Shown: positions 1-6,496, counted from the stretch's first letter. The stretch: DNA of 10,699 nucleotides from Candidatus Geocrenenecus sp. JGI 0000106-J15 (GCA_000405685.1 ASPF01000023.1:1-10699); one strand, 5' to 3'. Numbers and translations are program-made. Notes: generated from the sequence alone by a model not told the origin.

Positions 1-138
1 AAAGAGTTGCACCACCTAAGACATACTCCCACATATTTATTCTCTATTTATAATTAAATCATACATCTATAAAATTGTTTATTACTCCTACCCGTAAGAT
101 CTAATTGTGCACTGTAAACCAAGCAAGTATTCACTCTG

Positions 139-176
139 AATTCCGTATCTTAGGTGTATGATTATTGATGTTATTG
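139..176 (+). repeat. 38-nt exact inverted repeat, left copy
   Basis: This stretch is the exact reverse complement of 5807-5844. Both copies encode the last residues of an IS5-like transposase (SIIIHLRYGI), so the repeat is explained by two copies of one element in opposite orientation. Weaker similarity continues a few bases outside the exact match. The transposase 3' ends both point outward from the 5.6 kb they enclose. Confidence 0.9.
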
Positions 177-225
177 TTAATAGGGCTGCATGTATCTTTG
201 AGCCCCTCCTAAAACTCCATAAAGA
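139..225 (-). pseudogene. IS5-family-like transposase, 3' end remnant
   Basis: Read on the minus strand, this gives a transposase tail with the pieces SFRR, then HAALLTITSIIIHLRYGI. It matches the tail of the longer remnant at 5579-5845, including a 38-nt exact inverted copy. The segment between the FRR motif and the HAALL motif is missing, so it carries an internal deletion. The reading frame runs on past the GI end without the TAG stop seen in the other copy. Bases 1-138 hold AT-rich DNA with no recognisable gene, and 226-351 hold only the downstream flank of the next gene. Family assignment rests on the tail resembling IS5/IS427-group transposases; no other part of the element is seen here. 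Confidence 0.6.
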
Positions 226-351
226 AATAAAAAATTAAGAAAGAGAAGCTTAAATAGTCTTGAGATGAGCTCAGAAAGAAATAGTAATGGTTGTTACATA
301 AGCTTTTCAATAATGTAGGTATAGTAGTTTTATTATTTTTAGTTATTGGAG

Positions 352-1458
352 TTATGAGACTGATGTATTGTTGTCCAATTTAGTGATTATTGGTTTTGCT
401 TTATCGATTGCTTTGTCTATCCATTCATAACTTGATGTCTCTGGGCTTACTATTAAGAGGTAGTGGAGTTCGAAGTATTCTCCCTTCTTTAGCATTCTCT
501 CCTCATAACCTAGTAGATGTAATTCTATGTTATCAACGTTTGGGCAATTGCAGACTGTTGGATGGACTTCGCCCGTAGCTCTTATCAATACGAGGGCTGG
601 AGAACCTCTTACTTCATCGAAGGCAGGGTCGATCAATGCAATCCATCCATATGGATCCAACGTATATTCTTTAAGTGCATGACCTGTTACACCTCTCATA
701 TCATAGAGTATAATGCCCTCTCTAGTCTTCGTAACAGCAGTTCTATAGTATTCAGGGTCATTCATTAATTCAACCCATATAGCTCCTACGGGGTCAGGTA
801 TATCTCTAAGGACTGTAAGATTAGTCTTCACATATCTGTACAGTATATCATCATCAACCCAGAAATAATGAACTGCAGTTGTTATGAAATAGTCTCTAAA
901 CCCCCAGCTTCCAACATAGCTAACTACTTCTCCTCTAGCTTTCAAGATTTTAAATGAGATTAAATGTTGTCCCTCAGACTCAACTTTATCGGTAAGCCAT
1001 CTACCATAGCTGAGCATAAGCAGCTGAGACCAGTGATGACCTATCCGCCTCTCACCTGTAACAGAGTACACATCAGAATTGCCTTGCCACTCTGAGGGCT
1101 CTAGGTAGAGTAGTTTCTTTTCAGTAGGCATTAGTCTTAATTCATAATGTGTAGCACCAGCTTTAAGTAAGATAAGTTCTCTAACACCCTCCATGGTAGT
1201 TTTAACTTCTTCAGTAGTAGCTGCACTACTGGGACTCACAACTTGTATTGTTTTGGTTATTGTTACAGTACTTGCAGACCCCGGAACGGTAACAATTACC
1301 GTACTTGTTGTTCCTCCGAGGGTTAAAGTCGTAGTTTCAGTCTTAGTTACAGTAATTTGTTCAGGCGGTCTATTAGCTAAAAAGCCGACAACGCTTGCTA
1401 GGACTAATATTAATATCATTAAACCTATAGTAATAGATGACTTAACCACTCTTATCAT
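352..1458 (-). CDS. Membrane-anchored, threonine-rich surface protein of unknown function
   Basis: The 368-residue product has one hydrophobic segment at about residues 8-29 with Arg and Lys before it, which fits a signal anchor or uncleaved signal peptide. Residues about 35-90 are very rich in Thr, Val and Ser (for example TVTKTETTTLTLGGTTSTV), a linker style common in archaeal S-layer-associated and extracellular proteins. The remaining roughly 275 residues are rich in aromatic and beta-strand-like segments with a CNC pair near the end, and probably form an extracellular beta domain. I do not recognise a catalytic motif or family; it could be a carbohydrate-binding or lyase-like domain, but that is a guess. 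The ATG start is preceded by a GGAG motif 8 nt upstream and a TATA-like box. It is single, next to an IS fragment that ends about 58 bp upstream. Confidence 0.8.
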   Translation of the reverse strand: MIRVVKSSITIGLMILILVLASVVGFLANRPPEQITVTKTETTTLTLGGTTSTVIVTVPGSASTVTITKTIQVVSPSSAATTEEVKTTMEGVRELILLKAGATHYELRLMPTEKKLLYLEPSEWQGNSDVYSVTGERRIGHHWSQLLMLSYGRWLTDKVESEGQHLISFKILKARGEVVSYVGSWGFRDYFITTAVHYFWVDDDILYRYVKTNLTVLRDIPDPVGAIWVELMNDPEYYRTAVTKTREGIILYDMRGVTGHALKEYTLDPYGWIALIDPAFDEVRGSPALVLIRATGEVHPTVCNCPNVDNIELHLLGYEERMLKKGEYFELHYLLIVSPETSSYEWIDKAIDKAKPIITKLDNNTSVS

Positions 1459-1495
1459 AAACCATCTCCAATCATGGAGGGATTGATTATTACAA

Positions 1496-1507
1496 CTTTA
1501 AAAAATT
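1496..1507 (-). promoter_or_regulatory. TATA-like box of the surface-protein gene
   Basis: The minus strand reads TTTTTTAAAG here. About 26 nt downstream would place the transcript start near 1475, leaving a leader of about 17 nt that contains the GGAG motif. The box lies between the gene and the IS terminal repeat at 1516-1527. Confidence 0.4.
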
Positions 1508-1515
1508 TTCCACCG

Positions 1516-1605
1516 GATCCTGTCAACCAAGTAATACTCCTCCTTGAGTTTCTATTATGTGTAGGTTTCTTATTATTGATATGGTTGATGCGTATTCTTC
1601 TATCT
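1516..1605 (-). mobile_element. IS6-like element, 3' terminal fragment
   Basis: The minus strand encodes the tail IEEYASTISIIRNLH, then ETQGGVLLG and a stop, followed by the terminal repeat (gatcctgtcaac on the plus strand at 1516-1527). It closely matches the tail of the deleted element at 4355-4687, where the peptide is IEDYASTIAIIRKLH. Only the last 30 or so codons remain. Assignment to an archaeal IS6-like DDE family is inferred from better-preserved relatives in this window. Confidence 0.65.
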
Positions 1606-1669
1606 ACATTGAAATTGATAGTGGGGCTGTAAAGCTTTAGTAGGGAGCTTCATAATTATTTTTTGGAAT

Positions 1670-2175
1670 ATGGATGAGCATGTGGTAAATCTTGAGATAA
1701 CTTATGAAGATTCCAAGTTTATCTACTTAGTGTTGAAAGCTTTAATTGAGAGAGTCATAGATAAATCATTCCACTATGAGGTAGATGAGCTCGGGGTAGA
1801 GCTCATCAATAGGAAGAGGCTGCCCCTCATCCTTAGTAAAGTCGAGCAGTCTCTCACAAGAGATGGTAAGAGAAGAATTGATAGAGAAGTATATCTAAGA
1901 AGGTTTCATCCATACGTAGACATTATAGATGAAGAAGTATACAGGATATTAGAGGATGCCTATAGATCTCTAAGAAGAGTGCTGGTAACTTATTATTCAT
2001 ATAGTAGGGGAGAGTTTACTGAGCGGGAAGCTGACATACATAACATATCTCATAAATATATTATATTGTAGCTTATGAGTACTTATCAAAAGAGGTGAGA
2101 AGATTTAGAGTAAGTAGAATAGCTAAAGTAGAGAGGCTAGTAGGAACATATGTAATCTCTGAAGAAAGAATATAG
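1670..2175 (+). pseudogene. WYL-domain protein, frameshifted
   Basis: The first frame starts with ATG at 1670 and runs 133 codons to a TAG at 2069-2071. From about 2059 a second frame continues with YYIVAYEYLSKEVRRFRVSR and stops at 2175. Joined after residue 129, the product is about 167 residues and reads as a WYL domain: a strand with VTYYSYSRGEFTEREADI, then YYIVAY in the place of the WYL(V)GY motif, then RRFRVSRI, the usual FRLDRI-type strand. WYL domains act as ligand-sensing modules in transcription regulators and defence-linked regulators, often binding nucleic acid or nucleotides. The first 85 or so residues do not show an obvious helix-turn-helix. The break costs one base in an AT-rich run, so it may be a true pseudogene or a sequencing error. 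It is isolated, with IS debris on both sides. Confidence 0.65.
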
Positions 2176-2224
2176 GGAGCGGATAAGATAGCTCATTACA
2201 AACAATATTTCTACATAGTATCCC

Positions 2225-2535
2225 TCCATTCTATATTTCTTATCCTTGCGCTCAGCTTATGATGGAGCGCCATCGCTTTCTCCTTCAGGTATCTAGAGAA
2301 CTCTCAACCTTGTTTCTCACATCAAAGGTTTGATGCTCATAATCTAACCCAAGCTTATCTAAAGCCTATTGATACCAAGGGATCTATCAATGATTACCTT
2401 AGGCTTGTTTATACATAGCTTGAGAGCTTTCTTAAGGAAGATGAAGACGTTAAACAACTCTTTCCACAAGATGCCTCTATTAAGGGTAATGGATGGGATG
2501 AGTCAAGCCTATATCCACTCTCCATGCATGCTAAG
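2225..2535 (-). pseudogene. DDE transposase remnant (IS6-like)
   Basis: On the minus strand the pieces, in order and with frame changes, are LKKALKLCINKPKVIID, LGLDYEHQTFDVRNKVE and FSRYLKEKAMALHHKLSAR. In archaeal IS6-like transposases these correspond to the region around the second catalytic Asp (usually VVVDGGPWYRW), the conserved LGLxxEHxTF segment, and the RNxVERFFRYLKER segment with the catalytic Glu. Here the DGG is decayed to DRS and several stops and frameshifts are present, so it is inactive. The last part is clearly related to the element at 3202-3597, which has the same YHKLSAR segment. No terminal repeat was found for this copy. Confidence 0.7.
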
Positions 2536-2541
2536 ATATAA

Positions 2542-3156
2542 TTATCTTGAGAGTTTTTCTAGTGCTTCTTTTAGTAGCTTCATTGTCTCATTTAGCATCT
2601 CTCTTGTTTCTCTAGATTCTCTTACAAGTGTCTCTAGTATTATTGTTAGTTTCTCTGATATCTCTCCATACTTCTCCATTATTGCTTTAAAGTTTTCATC
2701 CGTTCTCTTCGCGAATTCTCTAAATTCTTCACGGTAATCTCTGAATTCGCTTCTGTAGTCTCTAAATTCTTCTCTGAAGTCTCTGAATTCATTCCTATAT
2801 TCTCTGAATTCTCTCCAGTAGTCCATGAATATTGACTGCATTGCTCCGAAGCCTTCCTGTAGTTCTTCATGTAGTGGTGATGGCTTGATCATGAAATATT
2901 TTATGGCTGGTCTAGGCTTCGTCTCTCTAATATCGATTGATTTGAGGTATGCTGGAGGTGGTGGAGACTTCAACATCTCGATGAATTTATCTAGGATTGC
3001 TTCATCTCCTTGAACGAAGATTGTAACGGAGCCATCTCTCTCATTCTTAACGTAGCCTGATAAACCAAGCTCTTGAGCAGAATCTAGGATAAACCTTCTA
3101 TAGCCAACCCTCTGAACCCTACCATAAACCCTAGCTTGAAAAGCCTTCAATATCAA
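2542..3156 (-). CDS. Acylphosphatase fused to a heptad coiled coil
   Basis: Residues 1-92 form an acylphosphatase domain, the small ferredoxin-like fold that hydrolyses acyl-phosphates such as carbamoyl phosphate. The GRVQRVGYRRF motif (residues 12-22) supplies the phosphate loop and the expected catalytic Arg20; GYVKNERDGSV gives the catalytic Asn38. Position 16 is Arg where most members have Gly (VQGVG), a departure in the phosphate-binding loop. Typical acylphosphatases end near residue 90-100. This one continues to 204: residues 116-150 are five heptads of the type EFRDYRE, followed by a less regular, charged helix to the end, predicted to be a coiled coil. The start is TTG; an ATG 4 nt upstream is out of frame and soon stops. 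A TATA box 26 nt before the TTG suggests a leaderless mRNA. Cytoplasmic; the extension may mediate oligomerisation or partner binding. Confidence 0.88.
   Translation of the reverse strand: MILKAFQARVYGRVQRVGYRRFILDSAQELGLSGYVKNERDGSVTIFVQGDEAILDKFIEMLKSPPPPAYLKSIDIRETKPRPAIKYFMIKPSPLHEELQEGFGAMQSIFMDYWREFREYRNEFRDFREEFRDYRSEFRDYREEFREFAKRTDENFKAIMEKYGEISEKLTIILETLVRESRETREMLNETMKLLKEALEKLSR
2707..2811 (-). repeat. Five 21-nt tandem repeats coding heptads
   Basis: The stretch consists of five degenerate 21-nt units, each coding one seven-residue unit of the form E-F-R-[DE]-[YF]-[RA]-x in the acylphosphatase-fusion protein. The nucleotide units (plus-strand pattern tctctgaattc and variants) stay similar, which suggests growth by tandem duplication. 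Confidence 0.8.
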
Positions 3157-3177
3157 ACATAAACAGGGCCGGCTTCA

Positions 3178-3186
3178 CTTATAAAA
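3178..3186 (-). promoter_or_regulatory. TATA box of the acylphosphatase gene
   Basis: The minus strand reads TTTTATAAG, a good archaeal TATA box. Its centre is about 26 nt from the TTG start at 3156, which predicts a leaderless transcript and supports that start. Confidence 0.6.
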
Positions 3187-3201
3187 CTTTCCTAGTAATC
3201 C

Positions 3202-3597
3202 TGCATAGTATCCGGATAAGGGGTATGTTTAAAGATTGGGGGCTTAGTCTTCTATCTATAGATGTTGTAGCCGTGATCTCTAGTTGTTTTAAGCGTAATA
3301 ATAAAGTAGGGAGGTTAAGGTTTTAGCAGTCCTTGAGTATATGTTTCATGGTAGCTGTATGGTATAGATGGGTTCTGGAGAGGCTTAGAATATAGGTTTG
3401 GTATGAGGAGTAGGGTTGAGAGATTCTTTAGATATCTTAAGGAGAGGATGGCTATATTCTATCACAAGCTAAGCGCAAGAAACCATGTAGAGGGAATCAT
3501 GAACCTGAAAACTATTCTTAAATCTATTCATATTATACTACCAAACTATAAAGATAGGGGGAGGTGGATGAAACGCTTATCCGGACACTTTCTATGG
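3202..3597 (+). mobile_element. Internally deleted insertion sequence with both terminal repeats
   Basis: The left end, tgcatagtatccggataag (3202-3220), is an imperfect inverted match of the right end, cttatccggacactttctatgg (3576-3597). Between them lies a short open stretch beginning ATG at 3225 and then, from about 3355, a transposase C-terminal part: GFWRGLEYRFGMRSRVERFF followed by RYLKERMAIFYHKLSARNHV. This is the catalytic-Glu region of an archaeal DDE (IS6-like) transposase. The central catalytic region with both Asp residues is absent, so the copy cannot transpose on its own but could in principle be moved in trans. The open frame reads on through the right repeat to 3606. A right-end fragment of the same family is at 8470-8538, and 2225-2535 is a related transposase relic. 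Confidence 0.72.
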
Positions 3598-3659
3598 ATA
3601 AGCTAAATGTTTAATAGACTAGGTGAGGATATAGGTTATGTCAATACTCGGTGTAGAAG

Positions 3660-4010
3660 ATGGGGATAACATATATTGATGGAAGAGTTAGGGGTCCGTT
3701 GGGGGAGGAGAGTGTTCGGCTCCTAGTAGATAGCGGTGCTACTTATACTGTTTTACCTGAAGATATATGGAGAAAGATAGGATTAAACCCTATGAGGGAG
3801 CATGAATTTGTACTTGCTGATGGAAGCGTGATAAAGAGAAAAGTCTCAGAATGCTATATCATCCTACCTCAAGGAGAGGGGCATACACCTGTTGTATTAG
3901 GTGAAAAAGACGATCACCCAATTCTAGGCGTCGTTACATTAGAGATTCTAGGCCTAGTCTTCAATCCATTTAAACGCACCCTACAACCAATGAGAATGCT
4001 ACTTATTTAG
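3660..4010 (+). CDS. Retropepsin-like aspartic protease (clan AA)
   Basis: The 116-residue product is a single-domain clan AA aspartic protease of the retroviral type. The catalytic motif is LLVDSGATYTVLP with Asp24 in DSGAT, and the second signature is HPILGVVTLEILGLVF near residues 86-101, the hydrophobic-Gly (ILG) motif followed by a helix and the final strand. With one active-site Asp per chain, it should work as a homodimer. Related free-standing proteins in bacteria and archaea are poorly characterised; substrates are unknown. No signal peptide or membrane segment is seen, so it is probably cytoplasmic. The ATG is chosen because an in-frame TAG ends 3 nt upstream and no other start fits. 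It stands alone, about 60 bp after the deleted insertion sequence, and so could be carried with or affected by it. Confidence 0.85.
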   Translation: MGITYIDGRVRGPLGEESVRLLVDSGATYTVLPEDIWRKIGLNPMREHEFVLADGSVIKRKVSECYIILPQGEGHTPVVLGEKDDHPILGVVTLEILGLVFNPFKRTLQPMRMLLI

Positions 4011-4035
4011 CAACTTAATCTCGTTATCTTCATTA

Positions 4036-4206
4036 TTATAACGTCAACCCATTAGAACTTCTAGCTTTCCACATCCTGCCCTGGGGCTCCTCAATTATTG
4101 CTAACAATTCACTTAAATGCATAAGGCTAGATGAATCATGAAATACACCTAATATGTAGTTCCTACTTTAACTACAGCTGCGCCATGAGGTTCCCACCAC
4201 AGCCCA
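4036..4206 (-). pseudogene. Unidentified protein remnant with a frameshift
   Basis: The minus strand gives a coherent stretch in two frames: WEPHGAAVVKVGTTY and a stop, then, after a shift near 4155, LGVFHDSSSLMHLSELLAII and a continuation rich in charged residues that ends NGLTL and TAA at 4036-4038. The amino-acid make-up looks protein-like, without low complexity, and the segments join without a gap, so this is probably the 3' part of a dead gene. I do not recognise the family. It is convergent with the aspartic protease gene. Bases 4207-4354 hold nothing I can name. Confidence 0.35.
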
Positions 4207-4354
4207 AATGAATACTACAGAAGAAGAGTAGACCCATATGAGGATAAGAAATTCCAAGAAAATGGTGATGTCTACTAACTGTTGCGGTAAACAACAAGAA
4301 GTTGACCATGAAGCTCTCTCCTCGACATTATTTCAAAAATGCTGTTAAGAAATT

Positions 4355-4687
4355 GATCCTATCAACAAAGTAATACTCCTCCTTGGGTTCTTATTGTTGT
4401 GTGTAGTTTTCTTATTATTGCTATTGTTGATGCATAGTCTTCTATCGGCTTGATCCTCCATGTATCTATTATTATTGTAGAATTTTCTTGTCCTCTGTTT
4501 TATGTATCTGAAGAACCCCTCAACAGTATCCCTCTCACTATATATGGTATCTCTCAGAAATATCTCCAAGACTTAAACCAGCAATATATAGCATGACTGT
4601 ATAAGCCTTCTCATCTAATAGATAATTATTAAACCTGAAAGGCCATAGACGTAAAAAGAAAACTTAAAAGTAAAAATTGACAGGATC
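4355..4687 (-). mobile_element. 333-bp internally deleted IS6-like element
   Basis: Terminal repeats gatcctatcaac (4355-4366) and, inverted, attgacaggatc (4676-4687) bound the element. Read on the minus strand, the 5' part encodes LLDEKAYTVMLYIAGLSLGD, an N-terminal transposase segment, and then jumps to RDTVEGFFRYIKQRTRKFYN, the catalytic-Glu region. After one frameshift it ends IKPIEDYASTIAIIRKLH and, 12 residues later, a stop. The whole DDE core between these parts is gone. Both ends remain, so it resembles a MITE-like derivative that could be mobilised in trans. Copies of the same family are at 1516-1605, 6690-6900 and 10485-10699. The IS6-like label rests on the transposase segments and on terminal repeats of GG..CTGT-like character, and is not certain. 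Confidence 0.75.
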
Positions 4688-4722
4688 TTTGCTGGAAAAA
4701 TTAAGGTTAAGATGAACTGATT

Positions 4723-5565
4723 ATGTTCGGAAAGGACGAGTTTGAAAGATGGATAAAATCATCACATTCCATATTTGAACTCTTTGAGGGACGTTATGAT
4801 GTTTACCCTTTGAGTGTGCTGTGGGTTAAGGAGTGGTTTGATTCTGGAAGCTTTACAGTCAGTGAAGAACATTTGAACAGAATATCTCTTTTGATCAAAA
4901 ATTTTGATTATAAAGTTTTTGATGTAAAAGGGAAGTTAAAGGAAAAAATAGACCAGGAACTCAAAAGTTTTATAGAAACCTCTTTTCACATAGGAAAAAA
5001 CGAAAACATTGGTTTTGCTGTTGCCCCATACTTATTCACTTGGAATTTTCAACGATTCAAGGAATATTTCAAGAAAAGAGTAGATTTCAATATAGAAGTC
5101 TACTTTAAAAGCTTAAGCGATTTCCTTAAGAAAAAGATAGAAAAGTTTAGAGACTTCAGAAATAAGCGATTAATCTTTGATGACATAGCAGAAGAGGATG
5201 TAAAAGGAATCTTTCAGGAAATAAATAGTGAGCTTAGAGAGATAGGTATAAGAAACAATGAACCAATAGGCACGGTCAAATTACTCCATGTTTTCGCCCC
5301 ATATTCTTTCCCTTTGATAGATAATGATATAGCTAAAGCGATCGGAGGATTACTTTATTCTAAATGGCAGAGTTTAACAAGTAATTCTTATTTGAAGTGG
5401 ATGAATGCACTAAAAAGTTGGCTTCAAAATTATGTTGAAGTAATAGAAAAGCTCGAAAAAGAGTATAATTCTTCAATTCTCAAGTTAGTAGATGAAGGGC
5501 TCTATATGATGTGCACAGTAAAGCAACGAAGAAGAGTAATAGGGTTGGGAATTAAGGTGAAATAA
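4723..5565 (+). CDS. Orphan protein of unknown function (280 residues)
   Basis: An intact, strongly coding reading frame, rich in Lys, Phe, Glu and Ile, with AT-rich codons (AAA, TTT, ATA), more so than its neighbours. It is predicted mostly alpha-helical and soluble, with no signal or membrane segment. Residues about 182-207 read TVKLLHVFAPYSFPLIDNDI followed by AKAIG. Segments of the form K-x-LH-x3-P-x2-FP-x2-D-x2-I occur in several uncharacterised prokaryotic families and recall the helix and Asp region of helix-hairpin-helix (HhH-GPD) DNA glycosylases; that link is only a weak inference. I cannot name the family. The ATG lies 35 bp after the terminal repeat of the deleted element, so its upstream region was probably altered by that insertion. 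Composition and location suggest acquired DNA. Confidence 0.8.
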   Translation: MFGKDEFERWIKSSHSIFELFEGRYDVYPLSVLWVKEWFDSGSFTVSEEHLNRISLLIKNFDYKVFDVKGKLKEKIDQELKSFIETSFHIGKNENIGFAVAPYLFTWNFQRFKEYFKKRVDFNIEVYFKSLSDFLKKKIEKFRDFRNKRLIFDDIAEEDVKGIFQEINSELREIGIRNNEPIGTVKLLHVFAPYSFPLIDNDIAKAIGGLLYSKWQSLTSNSYLKWMNALKSWLQNYVEVIEKLEKEYNSSILKLVDEGLYMMCTVKQRRRVIGLGIKVK

Positions 5566-5578
5566 ATGCTATATACAT

Positions 5579-5845
5579 AATACAGAAAAAGGCGCAATTG
5601 AGGATTATGGGAGAAGCCTAGAATCTATTGGTGTAGAGCCTAATATACCTGTGAATCCTAGGAATGGTAGGAAGCAGAGATCATACAATGTCGAGCTATA
5701 TAAGAAGATGAAGTCTACTATAGAGAGATTCTTCGGATAGCTAAAATCATTTAGAAGAATAATTATAAGGTATGAGAAGCTTGCATCAACATACAAAGCC
5801 CATCATCAATAACATCAATAATCATACACCTAAGATACGGAATTT
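5579..5845 (+). pseudogene. IS5-family-like transposase, C-terminal remnant
   Basis: The plus strand encodes GAIEDYGRSLESIGVEPNIP, a short Pro/Arg-rich bridge, SYNVELYKKMKSTIERFFG, a TAG where a Trp codon is expected, then LKSFRRIIIRYEKLASTYKA, a frameshift, and IIIHLRYGI with a stop at 5843-5845. This is the last third of an IS5/IS427-like transposase, including the Glu of the DDE triad in STIERFFGWLK. One nonsense change and one frameshift make it inactive, and its N-terminal two thirds are absent. The copy at 139-225 is its inverted partner. It begins directly after the orphan gene. Confidence 0.75.
5807..5844 (-). repeat. 38-nt exact inverted repeat, right copy
   Basis: Exact reverse complement of 139-176; it forms the 3' end of the IS5-like transposase remnant and includes the sense codons for IIIHLRYGI. 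Two exact copies among otherwise decayed remnants suggest either selection on the element end or recent exchange between the copies. Confidence 0.9.
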
Positions 5846-5871
5846 AGAGATGAGTTCAATGTAGGAAGACA

Positions 5872-6282
5872 TTAAACCTTATGGATTTTTATTCCGAGCT
5901 TTCTCGCTACCTCTCCCTGCTTCTCGTCTGAGGTCAGTATCTCTCCATACTTCTCTGCTTGAGCTATGTAAAGTGAATCATACACTGTTATGTCATGCTC
6001 CAACGCTATTTCTATCGCTCTCTTTAAGTGTTTTAACTCGTTTTCCAGTACTATCACTTGAGAATCAACCAGCTTCTCTACTAGATCGTAGAGACGCATT
6101 GCGAACCTACTAGTTATAACTTTCCTTGTAGATACATCCTTCCATATCACATTGGCCACTTCTTTTAACACATGATCTAGAGAGTACAATGGTTTCATCG
6201 TTCTAACGTATCTTGATACTTCTTCCCACCCCTCTTCACGTAACAAGTACTTTACTAGAGCAGATGCATCAACCACTATCAC
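5872..6282 (-). CDS. vapC: VapC-family PIN-domain toxin ribonuclease (module 1)
   Basis: A 136-residue PIN-domain protein, the normal VapC size. The metal-binding acidic residues are all present: Asp5 in VVDAS, Glu41 in KEVANVIWK, Asp102 in ITVYDSLYIA and Asp119 in LTSDEKQ. VapC toxins are Mg-dependent endoribonucleases that cleave tRNA or rRNA and are held inactive by their VapB partner. The start is GTG at 6282, overlapping the end of vapB by 14 nt, so the two are translationally coupled. It is intact and probably functional. The target RNA cannot be told from sequence. Confidence 0.92.
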   Translation of the reverse strand: MIVVDASALVKYLLREEGWEEVSRYVRTMKPLYSLDHVLKEVANVIWKDVSTRKVITSRFAMRLYDLVEKLVDSQVIVLENELKHLKRAIEIALEHDITVYDSLYIAQAEKYGEILTSDEKQGEVARKLGIKIHKV

Positions 6283-6496
6283 GGTCTTCCCTCACGAGTC
6301 GGGCTGCATAACCCTTCGGCGCAATCGGTAATTCCTGAATCAGCTTCTCAAGCTCTCCAATAACTCTCTCCTGCTCAATCTCCCTGACCCTTCTCTCAAT
6401 AAACTTTCTAATCTCCTCGCTCCAATTAACAACGCCTCTCAAAGAATCCATCTTCTTCTTTAACTCCGCCGGTATACGAACAGATATTACATTCAT
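6269..6496 (-). CDS. vapB: VapB-family antitoxin (module 1)
   Basis: The 75-residue product begins MNVISVRIPAELKKKMDSL, a ribbon-helix-helix-like N-terminus that binds operator DNA, followed by a charged helix and the tail VREDRDSG that would wrap the toxin. A longer frame reaches 6553, but the promoter box lies inside that extension, and the ATG at 6496 gives the usual length and aligns with VapB of module 2 (both about 75 residues, WSEEIRKFIERR versus WPAELRAFVEER). It overlaps vapC downstream. Autoregulation by the VapBC complex is usual for the family. Confidence 0.88.
   Translation of the reverse strand: MNVISVRIPAELKKKMDSLRGVVNWSEEIRKFIERRVREIEQERVIGELEKLIQELPIAPKGYAARLVREDRDSG

Noticed and set aside
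390..768. Two plus-strand open frames (390-578 and 562-768) inside the surface-protein gene.
   Set aside because: They lie wholly antisense to a longer frame with a signal anchor and linker, and their products are Ser/Leu/Tyr-rich without domain character.
1193..1486. Plus-strand hydrophobic frame of 97 residues.
   Set aside because: Its Val-rich product is the antisense reading of the Thr-rich linker and the signal anchor codons of the gene on the other strand.
2707..2811. Regular 21-nt repeats considered as a CRISPR-like or regulatory array.
   Set aside because: No spacers; the units are contiguous, in frame, and code heptads.
2369..3013. Open frames 2369-2737 (+), 2679-2870 (-) and 2825-3013 (+).
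   Set aside because: They overlap the acylphosphatase fusion or the transposase relic; the repetitive look comes from the 21-nt heptad repeats read in the wrong frame.
5605..5796. Minus-strand 63-residue frame.
   Set aside because: Antisense to the IS5-like transposase remnant, which has clear motifs on the plus strand.
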